From Roseiflexaceae bacterium (GTDB lineage Bacteria; Chloroflexota; Chloroflexia; Chloroflexales; Roseiflexaceae), in assembly GCA_947474225.1 (NCBI GenBank), contig CANJHS010000005.1, positions 1 through 64,000 of the forward strand: a stretch of 64,000 nt of DNA, read 5' to 3'. The notes below the pieces were generated by a model, which did no database searches, was not told where the DNA came from, and saw only the letters and a program-made list of their open reading frames with translations. The stretch's first letter is position 1. Each line of letters begins with the position of its first letter. Both the position numbers and the translations under genes were made by a program. Positions 17,989 to 26,697 of this stretch are shown piece after piece.

Positions 17989-19317
17989 GTGGACATGCAA
18001 CCTAATGGCTGGACGAAACTGCTCATAGTGGCAGTGATACTTGGTGGATTGCTCCATGCAATTCGGCCAGAACCAGCCCGTGCAGTTCCGTCAGTGCGCG
18101 CCACTGCGACGCCATCGCGGACGGCGATAAGGATCCCCACTGCTACAGCCACGCGTATACCTGGTTCAAAAGTTCCTGCAGCAATAATGGGTTTAGTGGG
18201 GCGTGATCCTTTTTTTGACACCAAAAACGGCAAACCCAATACTGTCAGTCAAGATACCATGGGGCGCACCATGGCGACGTTAGGTGTGCGCTGGGTGCGC
18301 ATAGATATGCGCATCCCCGCAGATTACTGGGCGTCTGATGCCGTTGTCGATGCTGCCATTGCCCAATACGACTACTTCATCAAAACAGTAGCCCCGCGCG
18401 AACATCTCCAAGTGTTGTTACTAGTTAACTTCGATGTCGTGATGGGGGTCGATGCAAACGAAATAAGCAAGGGACCGTACACCACCGACAGGGTCTATGG
18501 TCCGCGCTATAACGCCTACATGCGTATCTGGATGACGCGGGTCCAGCGGATTCTTACCCGCTACGGCAAGGCAATCGGCGCACTTGAGGTCTTGAACGAG
18601 GCAAATCGACTGCCGCGCTACAGTGTCAGCGGTCCCGTTGGCAATGCAGTGCCCGCAGCGGTCTGGGCCCAGTTGACCGCGACGTTGTATCGGGCGTGCA
18701 ACACCGGCGCGTTGCGTAGCGTGTGCGCAGGGACCCCAATAATCCTGGGTGGATTGCATCCGCGCGGAACGGACGCCCAAGGTAGGGTGGGAGCGGTCAG
18801 CGATATCAAGTACCTTCGCTGGGTGTATAAATCGCCTGCATTTGTGGACGCCAAAAAACAGCTCGGTCGGTGGCCCCTTGATGGACTCGGCTATCACCCT
18901 TATCCCGTTGAGCTGAAATATGTGCATGTAACGACGATGTCGCAAGCAATTGATCGTGTCCGTGCACGATTGCGTACCGTTGGTGACGGATTGCGCCCCA
19001 TCTGGATTACCGAATTAGGCTACAACGTGGCATATGGGCATCAAAACGAACTCGAACAGGCAGCTTTTTTGGGTACAACCTACCGCATCTTAGCTCATCG
19101 CAAACTGGCAAATGGGGCGCGCGATGTTGCGGTGATATTTTGGTTTAAGTATGAGGACTTCCCCCCAGATAGCGGGGTAAATGCCCAAAAGTGGGGACTT
19201 GTACACATTCCGTTTGTGGATGGCTCGTGTGCAGGTGGAGCATGCTATCGCAGCAATGGGATGCCGAGCCTCTATAGGCTGGCGTGGTATGTTTATCGCG
19301 ATTTGAGTCTACACTAG
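17989..19317 (+). CDS. Secreted clan GH-A glycoside hydrolase-like protein
   Basis: A 442-residue protein. GTG at 17989 (eight bases after GGAGG) is the best start; ATG two codons later is the alternative. A signal helix (LLIVAVILGGLLHAI) is followed by a short Thr/Pro/Arg linker (ATPSRTAIRIPTATATRIP) typical of secreted proteins here. The barrel then shows L-N-E at Glu204 (acid/base, in LEVLNEANR) and Glu342 in PIWITELGYN (nucleophile), about 138 residues apart, as in clan GH-A. The family number and substrate cannot be assigned; GH5-, GH39- and GH42-like enzymes are all possible. It is the last gene of the topA-comEA-pyk run. Confidence 0.75.
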   Translation: MDMQPNGWTKLLIVAVILGGLLHAIRPEPARAVPSVRATATPSRTAIRIPTATATRIPGSKVPAAIMGLVGRDPFFDTKNGKPNTVSQDTMGRTMATLGVRWVRIDMRIPADYWASDAVVDAAIAQYDYFIKTVAPREHLQVLLLVNFDVVMGVDANEISKGPYTTDRVYGPRYNAYMRIWMTRVQRILTRYGKAIGALEVLNEANRLPRYSVSGPVGNAVPAAVWAQLTATLYRACNTGALRSVCAGTPIILGGLHPRGTDAQGRVGAVSDIKYLRWVYKSPAFVDAKKQLGRWPLDGLGYHPYPVELKYVHVTTMSQAIDRVRARLRTVGDGLRPIWITELGYNVAYGHQNELEQAAFLGTTYRILAHRKLANGARDVAVIFWFKYEDFPPDSGVNAQKWGLVHIPFVDGSCAGGACYRSNGMPSLYRLAWYVYRDLSLH

Positions 19318-19405
19318 TCTTTGGAATGACACACAATGCAGTCAAAACGGAACCACAGCCACTTTCTCTACGAAAAATCGCTGGTGGTGGACCTGTTCTC
19401 GCGAG

Positions 19406-20110
19406 TTACGGTGCACTCCATTGCAACGCATATGCGCGGACGCTGGCGATGTAGCCAGTGACGTCGTTTTCGTTTTTGGGGGCATAGACGGGGATGATAT
19501 CTTCGACGGTGCGTAACCCGCGCTGCGCGATATATTCTTCTGCAATGATGCGATACCAATCATGGATGCCTGCTTGCCAGTCGACATAATCACGGAATCT
19601 TCCATAGCAGCGCGAATACTCTGCGCAGATGATATTGCCGATGTTGTGGGTCGTCGAGCCATCTTCTTTGATGCCGCTCCACTCAGCATTGGTAGCAAGA
19701 TTCGACTCATGCATAAAAAATGCCAGTGCATAGACCGGGTTGATACCATAGGCAATCCCTTCGTCGATCCATATCTGACCTGTCCCTTGTGCTGGTGAGT
19801 TATACAAGCGCAGAATCTCGTCAATACGGGCGGCGCTGATTGTTGGTTCACCGGTGATGACGGTTGATCCAGGCGGGAGAAAGCGCGGGTCTTGGGTAAA
19901 TGATGCGAAGCTCAGTGCATTCCACGGAGCGGCAGTATCTTGGGATGACTTAGGCTGTACCGCGGGTGCAAAGTACACACGCCATACAAAGACGGCTATC
20001 ATGCACAAAGCTACACAGGCAAACACCAGCCAGGTGTTGCAGCCTCTGATGGCGGTGCGTCGTGGTGTGCCCAGCCGATTTGCACTGGGTTGACGTCGTT
20101 GTCTCGTCAC
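19406..20110 (-). CDS. Membrane-anchored glucosaminidase-domain protein (peptidoglycan hydrolase type)
   Basis: About 234 residues if read from the GTG at 20110, which has GAGGG upstream and lies after the stop of the preceding gene; an ATG further up would overlap that gene by 66 bp. A basic N-terminus and one helix (WLVFACVALCMIAVFVW) anchor it. The outer domain contains GINPVYALAFFMHESN (catalytic Glu in HESN), THNIGNI and a conserved YRDW-like end, matching glucosaminidase / lysozyme-like autolysins. It probably cuts cell-wall glycan during growth. It is convergent with the secreted glycosidase. Confidence 0.78.
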   Translation of the reverse strand: MTRQRRQPSANRLGTPRRTAIRGCNTWLVFACVALCMIAVFVWRVYFAPAVQPKSSQDTAAPWNALSFASFTQDPRFLPPGSTVITGEPTISAARIDEILRLYNSPAQGTGQIWIDEGIAYGINPVYALAFFMHESNLATNAEWSGIKEDGSTTHNIGNIICAEYSRCYGRFRDYVDWQAGIHDWYRIIAEEYIAQRGLRTVEDIIPVYAPKNENDVTGYIASVRAYALQWSAP

Positions 20111-20127
20111 AAAACCCTCAGTATCGA

Positions 20128-21048
20128 CTACATCTGTGATTCGGTTTGGAGCGATTGGTGCAGATCCAACACCGAACCACGTCCGCTGAGCCATGGGTGG
20201 ATGCGTTCTGCTGCTAACCACGCCTCTAAAGCGGGTGCGGGTAACGAACCACGTTCGGTTATTACCCCGGTGACGCGTTCAATAGGCGTTATGTCGAAGG
20301 TTGTGGGTGCTGCGTCAGCAATAGAACTGGGCGTATCATCGAAAGGCCACGATTGCTGTTCGCCATAAAAGAAGTCGTTGGGGAGCAATTTTTCGCTTGT
20401 ACAAAACGTGTAGAACGGAATGTGTGCGCTATATGCCAATGAAGCCAATGACCTCGTCCCTGCGGTGTTGGTCAAACCGCATACATCGAGAGAATCTGCT
20501 CCGACAACCACAGCGTCGACACCACCAATGAAGGACGTCACCGCAGCATACTGCTGCGACGTGACCGTTAGCCCAATCGCCGCAATGCGTTCAATCAGCG
20601 CCTGATGTGCCTCTTGATTATTGCCTGACACGCATAGTACATCGATACGATGGCCATTGCGGAGGGCATGCTGTAACGCATACAAAACTGTCGTGCTATA
20701 TCCGTACAGGATGATGCGTCGACAATCGCTGAGTACCGACATGCTTTGTACCGCGGTATCAGGTACACCCTGATTGAGCCGATGACGGAACGAAGCGAGG
20801 GTTGTTTCAACAGTGGCTTGGAGATCGGTGACAGTACCTGCCGAATCGAGATTGTGTAGCAATCCACTGAGCAGGTTGACCAAAGAGCCAACCGCTTGCT
20901 TGTGGCGAATGATATTCCAGCCAGTTTTGAAAATGTCGCGTCGTATTGCATTGACGGTAGAAGCACTACGGGAATGTGCGCACAACAGGAGTTCATCGGT
21001 AGCACGGACCGCAATTTGGGCCGCGCCATAACGTTGCTCGAGGATCAT
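20128..21048 (-). CDS. eIF-2B alpha-like / sugar-phosphate isomerase family protein
   Basis: A 306-residue protein; the ATG at 21048 with GAGGGG is preferred over one 14 codons earlier without a ribosome site. The C-terminal half has the family hallmarks GGVDAVVVGADSL, NTAGTRSLASLAY and PFYTFCTSEK, as in eIF2B alpha/beta/delta, methylthioribose-1-phosphate isomerase and ribose-1,5-bisphosphate isomerase. The N-terminal half is helical. The GADS acidic residue of the isomerases is present, so it may act on a phosphorylated sugar, but the catalytic Cys cannot be placed with confidence. The downstream glucosaminidase starts 17 bp after its stop. Confidence 0.72.
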   Translation of the reverse strand: MILEQRYGAAQIAVRATDELLLCAHSRSASTVNAIRRDIFKTGWNIIRHKQAVGSLVNLLSGLLHNLDSAGTVTDLQATVETTLASFRHRLNQGVPDTAVQSMSVLSDCRRIILYGYSTTVLYALQHALRNGHRIDVLCVSGNNQEAHQALIERIAAIGLTVTSQQYAAVTSFIGGVDAVVVGADSLDVCGLTNTAGTRSLASLAYSAHIPFYTFCTSEKLLPNDFFYGEQQSWPFDDTPSSIADAAPTTFDITPIERVTGVITERGSLPAPALEAWLAAERIHPWLSGRGSVLDLHQSLQTESQM

Positions 21049-21217
21049 ACGCCCCTCAGTATGTGGCATGTGTTCCACAACGAACGTCATGCGGAGTACA
21101 ATGCACTATCAGCGTCGAATAGTATGGTTGGATTATACCATCTGCCGCCGAGCGCAATGCGTTCCCTGACGGGCGACCTCATGATATGCTCATAGCTTTT
21201 TCACTGCGAGTTCAGTC

Positions 21218-21248
21218 TACTCAACGAAAATACTGAGTACGTTCGTAC
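21218..21248. promoter_or_regulatory. Inverted repeats upstream of htrA
   Basis: TACTCA..TGAGTA (21218-21223 and 21234-21239) is followed by GTACG-TT-CGTAC (21237-21248), all within 60 bases of the htrA start. They look like operator half-sites or an mRNA hairpin. The regulator is unknown. Confidence 0.35.
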
Positions 21249-21275
21249 GGTATGTGTTTTTAAAAGAGGGAAATC

Positions 21276-22460
21276 ATGGGACGGACTAATACCTTCATTC
21301 TGGTTGTGGTGTTGTTGCTTACCCTGCTCGGTGGTGCAGTGCTCGGAGCACTCGCAGGTGCAGGTGCGTCGGTATACCTCATCCAAAAGCGCTTGAGTCA
21401 GCCAATCACCGTGGTGGCTTCACAACAAAGTGCACCAACCTTTGAACCGACCAAGAAACCATCTACGACGAGTGAACCGCCCGTTGCGACTGCAATTCCC
21501 GCTGCACCTGCGCCGCAGTCGACAGTGGCACAGGGCGAAGACATCCCAACAATGATCGAACGTGTAGGAGATGCGGTAGTAACCGTAGAGAACTATGCGA
21601 ATCCGAACGATTCGATTCTGCCGACATCGACAGGATCGGGTGCAATCATTAGTCCGGATGGATACATCGTGACCAACAATCACGTCATAGCCGATGCCTT
21701 GAATTTGCGGGTTTTGTTTGCAGATGGCACAACGCACGATGCCAAATTGATTGGTACTGACCCGCTCAATGACGTGGCAGTCATTCAAGTAACAGATGCA
21801 GTCCCGACGGTGATGGCATTGGGCGATTCGGATGCACTCCGCCAAGGCGAAACAGTCGTTGCAATCGGGAGCCCCCTGGGTAGCTATCGCAATACGGTGA
21901 CCGTCGGCGTCGTCAGTGCGTTGAATCGAAATGTCGGCAGTGATGCTCCTGAGGGACTTATACAGACAGACGCAGCGATTAACCACGGCAACAGCGGTGG
22001 ACCATTGCTCAATACGCGGGGCGAAATCATTGGACTCAACACGTTGGTCGTACGTGGATCGGCTACTTCGCAGGACACTGCCGAAGGATTGGGATTCGCT
22101 GTACCTTCGGCTATTGTGCGCAAAGTCGCGGAACAGTTGATTGCCTACGGTGAGGTCCGGTACCCGTTCTTGGGGATCTCGTATGGCATGGTAACGCCTG
22201 ACATCGTCGAAGCAAATAAATTGAGTGTGAAGCAAGGTGCGTTTGTATCTGGTGTGACCGATGGTGGGCCAGCGCAAACAGCGGGGATATTGCCGGGTGA
22301 TGTTATTGTCACGCTCGATGGTGTTCGGCTGGGCGAAACAGACTCGTTGCGGGGTGTGCTGCTCCGCTATAACCCAGGTGACACCGTGACACTCAAGGTC
22401 TTGCGCGGCACAGTCGAAAAAGAATTCACCATTACCCTTGCCGTCCGTCCGTCACGCTAG
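21276..22460 (+). CDS. HtrA/DegP-family serine protease with PDZ domain
   Basis: A 394-residue protein with AGAGGGA before the ATG. An N-terminal helix (residues 6-36) anchors it and a Pro/Thr linker follows. The trypsin-like domain has the triad His136 (VTNNHVI), Asp166 (PLNDVAVI) and Ser240 (NHGNSGGP). A single PDZ domain fills the C-terminal 90 residues (GVTDGGPAQTAGILPGDVI). It degrades damaged proteins outside the membrane under stress. Inverted repeats lie in its upstream region, and a long terminator closes the gene. Confidence 0.95.
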   Translation: MGRTNTFILVVVLLLTLLGGAVLGALAGAGASVYLIQKRLSQPITVVASQQSAPTFEPTKKPSTTSEPPVATAIPAAPAPQSTVAQGEDIPTMIERVGDAVVTVENYANPNDSILPTSTGSGAIISPDGYIVTNNHVIADALNLRVLFADGTTHDAKLIGTDPLNDVAVIQVTDAVPTVMALGDSDALRQGETVVAIGSPLGSYRNTVTVGVVSALNRNVGSDAPEGLIQTDAAINHGNSGGPLLNTRGEIIGLNTLVVRGSATSQDTAEGLGFAVPSAIVRKVAEQLIAYGEVRYPFLGISYGMVTPDIVEANKLSVKQGAFVSGVTDGGPAQTAGILPGDVIVTLDGVRLGETDSLRGVLLRYNPGDTVTLKVLRGTVEKEFTITLAVRPSR

Positions 22461-22475
22461 TAGCCTCTTTTTCAT

Positions 22476-22514
22476 AGAAAACGCCATGACGCATGCTGCG
22501 TCGTGGCGTTTTCT
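22476..22514. terminator. Bidirectional-looking terminator after htrA
   Basis: An 18-bp stem with one G-U pair (22476-22493 with 22497-22514) and a 3-nt loop, with AAAA on one side and TTTT on the other. It ends the htrA transcript. Confidence 0.88.
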
Positions 22515-22522
22515 GTGGAATT

Positions 22523-22530
22523 GGTAGAAT
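22523..22530 (+). promoter_or_regulatory. Extended -10 promoter candidate for the FGGY kinase gene
   Basis: TG-G-TAGAAT (-10 at 22525-22530) lies 29 bases before the ATG and directly after the htrA terminator. No good -35 is seen. Confidence 0.4.
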
Positions 22531-22559
22531 AGATACACCGGCCGTAGTAAAGTGAATCC

Positions 22560-24053
22560 ATGCAGAGCACAGTACCATCAAACCCAGAAGCAACTATCAT
22601 CCTGACCATCGACATTGGCACAAGCTCATTGCGTGTGTTGGCATTTGACAGCGCAGCACAGAGACTCCGAGACATCGAAGGACGACGTCCTGTTGCGGTA
22701 CACTCGGATGCATCCGGTGCTGCTGAAGTCGATGCTGCACGGATTGTCGTTGATGTCGCAGCGTGTATAGACGACGTCATAGCGCAACTAGGTGCACGCG
22801 CTCATGACATCATAGCCGTTGGTATAGCGGCCATGGCAACGACGATGGTAGGGATAGATGCTGATGGCCACCCCGTCGGGCCAATGCGTACCTATGCAGA
22901 TACGCGGAGTGATGCGGCAGCGCAATTCCTGCGCCGCGCACATGCGGAGGGTGACGTGCATCGTCGTACCGGCTGCATGATCCGCCCAAATTATTGGCCG
23001 GCGCGGTTCCGCTGGCTACAGACAGAGCATCCGGATGAATGGCACCGTGCAACACGATGGGTTTCAATAGGCGCCTACCTCGCACATGCCTTGACGGGGT
23101 CGGCTCATATCACGCATAGTGATGCATCTTGGACGGGGTTGTTCGATCGCGAAACGCTACAGTGGGATGGTCTGTGGCTCGAACAATTTGGTGTCTCGGC
23201 GGGTAATTTGGCAGTACTGCGTGATGTAGACTCTCCGTTAGACTCGTTGGTGCCGCATTGGGCGCAGCGCTGGCCGATGCTAGCTGGAGTGCCGTGGTAT
23301 GGGGCGATTGGTGACGGGGCGGCTGCGAATGTCGGGAGTGGCTGTGTCGACGAACAGTTCCTTGCGTTGACGGTCGGCACGACAGGAGCACTGCGGATTG
23401 CACTTCCAGGCACTCCGATACCACCGGCAGGCTTGTGGTGTTATCGGATTGACCGACAGACGGCGTTGGTCGGTGGTGCCACGAGTGAAGGCGGCAATGT
23501 CTATCAGTGGGTGCGTGACACGTTACGCTTCGAAGGCGATGACGTGGCTATCCAAATCCGATTGGCGGCATATGCACCGGATGCCCATGGGTTGACGATA
23601 TTGCCCTTGTTTGCGGGTGAACGCAGCCCTGGGTGGGCAGGCGATGCCAAAGCGACCATTCATGGTCTTCATTTGGGGACGAGTCCATTCGATATCCTGC
23701 GGGCGAGCCTCGAATCAATCGCGTTACGCTTTGGGCAGATTGCGACAGTGCTGCCTACGACGGGGCGTGTCATTGCCAGCGGCGGGGCGTTGGAACATTC
23801 GAGCGTGTGGATGCAAATCTGCGCAGATGTATTGGGGCGACCGGTGTACGCATCGGGAGTGGATGAGGCGACTGCCCGCGGGGTTGCGCTGTTGGCGCTG
23901 CGCAGTACGGGGGTGATAACGTCATTGGGTTCGCTCCCGACCACAGCGACGGCGGTGTATCAACCGGATGGCGCTGCACATGAGACCTATCGCCGCGCTG
24001 CGGTGCGACAGGCAGCGCTCTACAAAAAACTCATCGGGGAGCCATTGGCATGA
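22560..24053 (+). CDS. FGGY-family carbohydrate kinase (gluconokinase/xylulokinase-like)
   Basis: A 497-residue sugar kinase that phosphorylates a pentose, hexonate or polyol with ATP. The N-terminal ATP-fold opens with LTIDIGTSSLRVLAFD, the phosphate loop. GDGAAANVGSGC carries the catalytic Asp region, and GGALEHSSVWMQICADVLGRPV with ATARGVALLAL forms the C-terminal FGGY signature. Its length is normal. The tail and the DIGTSSLR start resemble gluconokinases, but the substrate is not settled. It stands alone behind the htrA terminator. The ribosome site is weak. Confidence 0.88.
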   Translation: MQSTVPSNPEATIILTIDIGTSSLRVLAFDSAAQRLRDIEGRRPVAVHSDASGAAEVDAARIVVDVAACIDDVIAQLGARAHDIIAVGIAAMATTMVGIDADGHPVGPMRTYADTRSDAAAQFLRRAHAEGDVHRRTGCMIRPNYWPARFRWLQTEHPDEWHRATRWVSIGAYLAHALTGSAHITHSDASWTGLFDRETLQWDGLWLEQFGVSAGNLAVLRDVDSPLDSLVPHWAQRWPMLAGVPWYGAIGDGAAANVGSGCVDEQFLALTVGTTGALRIALPGTPIPPAGLWCYRIDRQTALVGGATSEGGNVYQWVRDTLRFEGDDVAIQIRLAAYAPDAHGLTILPLFAGERSPGWAGDAKATIHGLHLGTSPFDILRASLESIALRFGQIATVLPTTGRVIASGGALEHSSVWMQICADVLGRPVYASGVDEATARGVALLALRSTGVITSLGSLPTTATAVYQPDGAAHETYRRAAVRQAALYKKLIGEPLA

Positions 24054-24069
24054 CGATTCTACGTGATGG

Positions 24070-24078
24070 TGCTACACT
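24070..24078 (+). promoter_or_regulatory. Extended -10 promoter candidate for the DsbA-like gene
   Basis: TG-C-TACACT (-10 at 24073-24078) lies 28 bases before the start codon; the same form recurs at 44024-44032. Confidence 0.45.
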
Positions 24079-24106
24079 AGGCAGACAATGATATGGGGAA
24101 GAGATG

Positions 24107-24727
24107 ATGCAACTAACGGTTTTTTATGATGTGTTGTGTCCGTTTGCATGGCGTGCATCGCGTTGGTTGGATCTGGTTGTGGCGCAGCGTCCAGAGGTCG
24201 TCATTGAATGGTGCTATTTTTCGCTGGAGCAAATAAACACCCCTGCCGAGTCAGAATGGAAGATTTGGAATCAAGAACATGACTACTCGGGTGCCAAAGA
24301 AGGCTGGGAAACCTTCCGTGGCTTGAATCTCTTTTGGGGTGCCGAAGCGGTACGTCGCCAGAGCAGTCGCGCGTTCCAACTGTTCCGCGCCAATGCTTAC
24401 GAAGCACGCCATACTGCCAAAACCGACGTCACCAGCAGGGCAGGAGTCGCCGCGGTGGCTGCGACTTGTGGCATCGATATGCAACGCTATGCAGCAGATG
24501 TCCAAGATCGGTCATTGTTGGCTGCACTCAAGCGTGATCATGAGTATGCCGTCAGTCAATACAGAGCGTTTGGGGTGCCCACGCTCTGTTTCGACGAAAA
24601 GAACGCCGTGTATGTGAAGCTGAGCGAAATTGTGTCAGCCGCCGATGCATTGGCGTTGTTTGACGACATCAGCCGTGACTTCACCACACGCCCATGGCTG
24701 GTGGAGTTGAAGCGCCCCAATCCGTAA
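24107..24727 (+). CDS. DsbA/FrnE-family thioredoxin-fold protein with a single-Cys motif
   Basis: A 206-residue protein; of two adjacent ATGs the one at 24107 is better spaced from GGGGAA. It begins FYDVLCPFAWRASRWLD: the family active site is C-P-x-C, but here the second Cys is replaced by Ala (C11-P-F-A). A helical insertion and FGVPTLCF (cis-Pro loop) near residue 155 complete the fold. A one-Cys site cannot form an internal disulfide, so a glutathione- or mycothiol-dependent transferase or isomerase role is more likely than oxidation. It precedes the GNAT gene by 17 bp and could be in its operon. Confidence 0.75.
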   Translation: MQLTVFYDVLCPFAWRASRWLDLVVAQRPEVVIEWCYFSLEQINTPAESEWKIWNQEHDYSGAKEGWETFRGLNLFWGAEAVRRQSSRAFQLFRANAYEARHTAKTDVTSRAGVAAVAATCGIDMQRYAADVQDRSLLAALKRDHEYAVSQYRAFGVPTLCFDEKNAVYVKLSEIVSAADALALFDDISRDFTTRPWLVELKRPNP

Positions 24728-24744
24728 GCACGAGGAAGACTGGC

Positions 24745-25578
24745 ATGTCGATTACCATAAGACCCATCACGGATTTGGCAGGCTGTGCCGACCTGCAGTA
24801 TGTGCACAATCGTATCTGGTCGAACAATGACGACGAGATTATTCCCACTCATGTATTGATCACATGGGCACATAATGACTGTGTTTTGTTGGGTGCATAT
24901 GATGACGCTGGTCCGCGTGAAGCGCATGGGATGGTTGGTTTTGCATTGGGCTGGTACGGGCTGTCACATACGGTCCCTGCAAGTCTGAAGTACTGTAGCC
25001 ATATCGTCGGTGTGCTGGCTGAGTACCGTGGTCGTGACATCGGATTGCGTCTCAAAATGGCCCAACGAGAGTCCTTGCTTGCACACGGCCAAACAAACGT
25101 GATGACGTGGACCTACGATCCGCTGCAGATTGTCAATGGGACATTTAACATCCATCGGTTAGGTGCGCTGTGCTCGACCTACAAACGTGATGTCTATGGC
25201 GAGATGACCGATGCCCTGAACGCCGGGGCACCGAGTGATCGGTTTGAGGCCGAATGGGTTTTGCAGGATCCCCGTACCGAACGCCATTTGGCGCAGCAGT
25301 ATCCGGATTGGAGCGGGGTAGAGATGACCTTCCCGGTACGTGTCACAGACAATATGCCGTATGCGCAGTCCATGCCCCGTTGGGACGGGCAAACCGTTGC
25401 CATCCCGCTACCCGAGCAACTCGCGTTACTGCGCACACACGATACGCCACGATTGCATGCGTGGCGGATGATGCAGCGTCAATACTTTGAGGCAGCATTT
25501 GCTGCCGGATATACCGTTGTCGATTGTCTCACTGTACCCAACCGTGGGTGGCACTATCTCGTCCGGCCACGAATGTAG
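24745..25578 (+). CDS. GNAT-superfamily N-acetyltransferase-like protein (COG3375 type)
   Basis: A 277-residue protein read from the ATG at 24745, with GAGGAAG upstream. It has the GNAT layout: a beta start (ITIRPITDLAGCADLQYVHNRIW), a central strand (HGMVGFALGWYG), and the acyl-CoA loop (VLAEYRGRDIGLRLKMAQRE). It is longer than simple GNATs because of a C-terminal extension, as in COG3375 proteins. In Geobacillus a GNAT succinyltransferase works with an N-succinylamino-acid racemase; the gene following here is exactly such a racemase-like enolase, with a 9-bp gap. The acyl donor and acceptor are inferred only from that context. Confidence 0.75.
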   Translation: MSITIRPITDLAGCADLQYVHNRIWSNNDDEIIPTHVLITWAHNDCVLLGAYDDAGPREAHGMVGFALGWYGLSHTVPASLKYCSHIVGVLAEYRGRDIGLRLKMAQRESLLAHGQTNVMTWTYDPLQIVNGTFNIHRLGALCSTYKRDVYGEMTDALNAGAPSDRFEAEWVLQDPRTERHLAQQYPDWSGVEMTFPVRVTDNMPYAQSMPRWDGQTVAIPLPEQLALLRTHDTPRLHAWRMMQRQYFEAAFAAGYTVVDCLTVPNRGWHYLVRPRM

Positions 25579-25587
25579 GAGGTAGAA

Positions 25588-26697
25588 ATGCGTATTCAAC
25601 AGGTAGAATTGCGTTCCATTGATTTGCCATATGTATCCCCATTTGAGACGAGCGGCTGGCGCGAAATGGGCAGCAATGCCATTTTGGTACGTATCGACGC
25701 AGATGGATTCACCGGTTGGGGCGAAAGCCCTGTTGGTCCAGGACCGTGGTACAACGAAGAGACCACCGCGACAGCAATGATTATGCTGCGAGACATCCTG
25801 GCACCGGTCTTGATGAAGCAAGACATCCACGAACCAGAGGATGTACAGCGGATTTTTGCACACGTACGTGCGAACCGGATTGCCCAATCGGGCCTCGAAT
25901 TTGCGGTATGGGATTGGTTTGGGCATGCGCAGCAGAAAAGCCTCAAATCAATGCTCGGTGGTGTGCGCGACACCGTCAGTGTCGGCGTCTCGGTGGGCAT
26001 TCAAAAAGACATCGACACGTTGCTCGCGGTCGTCGGCGGCTATGTCGACGCAGGCTATCAGCGTATCAAGCTCAAAATCAAGCCGGGCTGGGATATCGAA
26101 CCTACCCGTGCCGTCCGCAATGCATGGCCGCATATTATGTTGCAAGTCGATGCAAACAGCATTTATACACTAGATCACGCAGAACATCTGGCGCAGCTCG
26201 ATGAGTTCGGACTGCTGCTGATTGAGCAACCATTAGGGCACGACGACATTATTGATCATGCCAAATTGCAGCGGGCGCTCAAGACGCCTATTTGTCTCGA
26301 CGAAAGCATCGTCTCGCCAGAGCATGCACGCTGGGCCATCGAACTGCGCGCCTGTGGGGTCATCAATATCAAGCCATCACGTGTGGGTGGCTTCGCTGCA
26401 GCCAAGCAGATTCATGACATGGCGATGGCGGCAGACATCCCTGTTTGGTGTGGTGGCATGCTCGAAACTGGTATCGGTCGGGCGGCCAATGTTGCGTTGG
26501 CAAGCTTGCCAAACTTCGTTTTGCCTGGTGATATCAGCGCCAATGCGCGCTACTTCATCCGTGATATTGTGACCAACCCATTTGTGCTCAACGAGGATAG
26601 CTCGTTGACCGTTCCCAACAGCATCGGGAGCGGATATGAACTCGATATGGACTACCTCGATTCGATTACGACACAGAAAGTCATCGTCAAGGCATGA
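25588..26697 (+). CDS. Enolase-superfamily o-succinylbenzoate synthase / N-acylamino-acid racemase
   Basis: A 369-residue enzyme with AGGAGG before the ATG. The muconate-lactonising subgroup residues are visible: K-x-K in YQRIKLKIKPG, metal ligands in LQVDANS, LLIEQPL and CLDESI, and the second catalytic Lys in VINIKPSRVGG. The C-terminus (GGMLETGIGRAANVALASLPNFVLPGDIS) is diagnostic for the OSBS/NSAR family. Members either make o-succinylbenzoate for menaquinone or racemise N-acylamino acids. No other men gene is nearby while a GNAT gene is adjacent, so racemisation seems more likely. It overlaps the next gene by ATGA. Confidence 0.88.
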   Translation: MRIQQVELRSIDLPYVSPFETSGWREMGSNAILVRIDADGFTGWGESPVGPGPWYNEETTATAMIMLRDILAPVLMKQDIHEPEDVQRIFAHVRANRIAQSGLEFAVWDWFGHAQQKSLKSMLGGVRDTVSVGVSVGIQKDIDTLLAVVGGYVDAGYQRIKLKIKPGWDIEPTRAVRNAWPHIMLQVDANSIYTLDHAEHLAQLDEFGLLLIEQPLGHDDIIDHAKLQRALKTPICLDESIVSPEHARWAIELRACGVINIKPSRVGGFAAAKQIHDMAMAADIPVWCGGMLETGIGRAANVALASLPNFVLPGDISANARYFIRDIVTNPFVLNEDSSLTVPNSIGSGYELDMDYLDSITTQKVIVKA

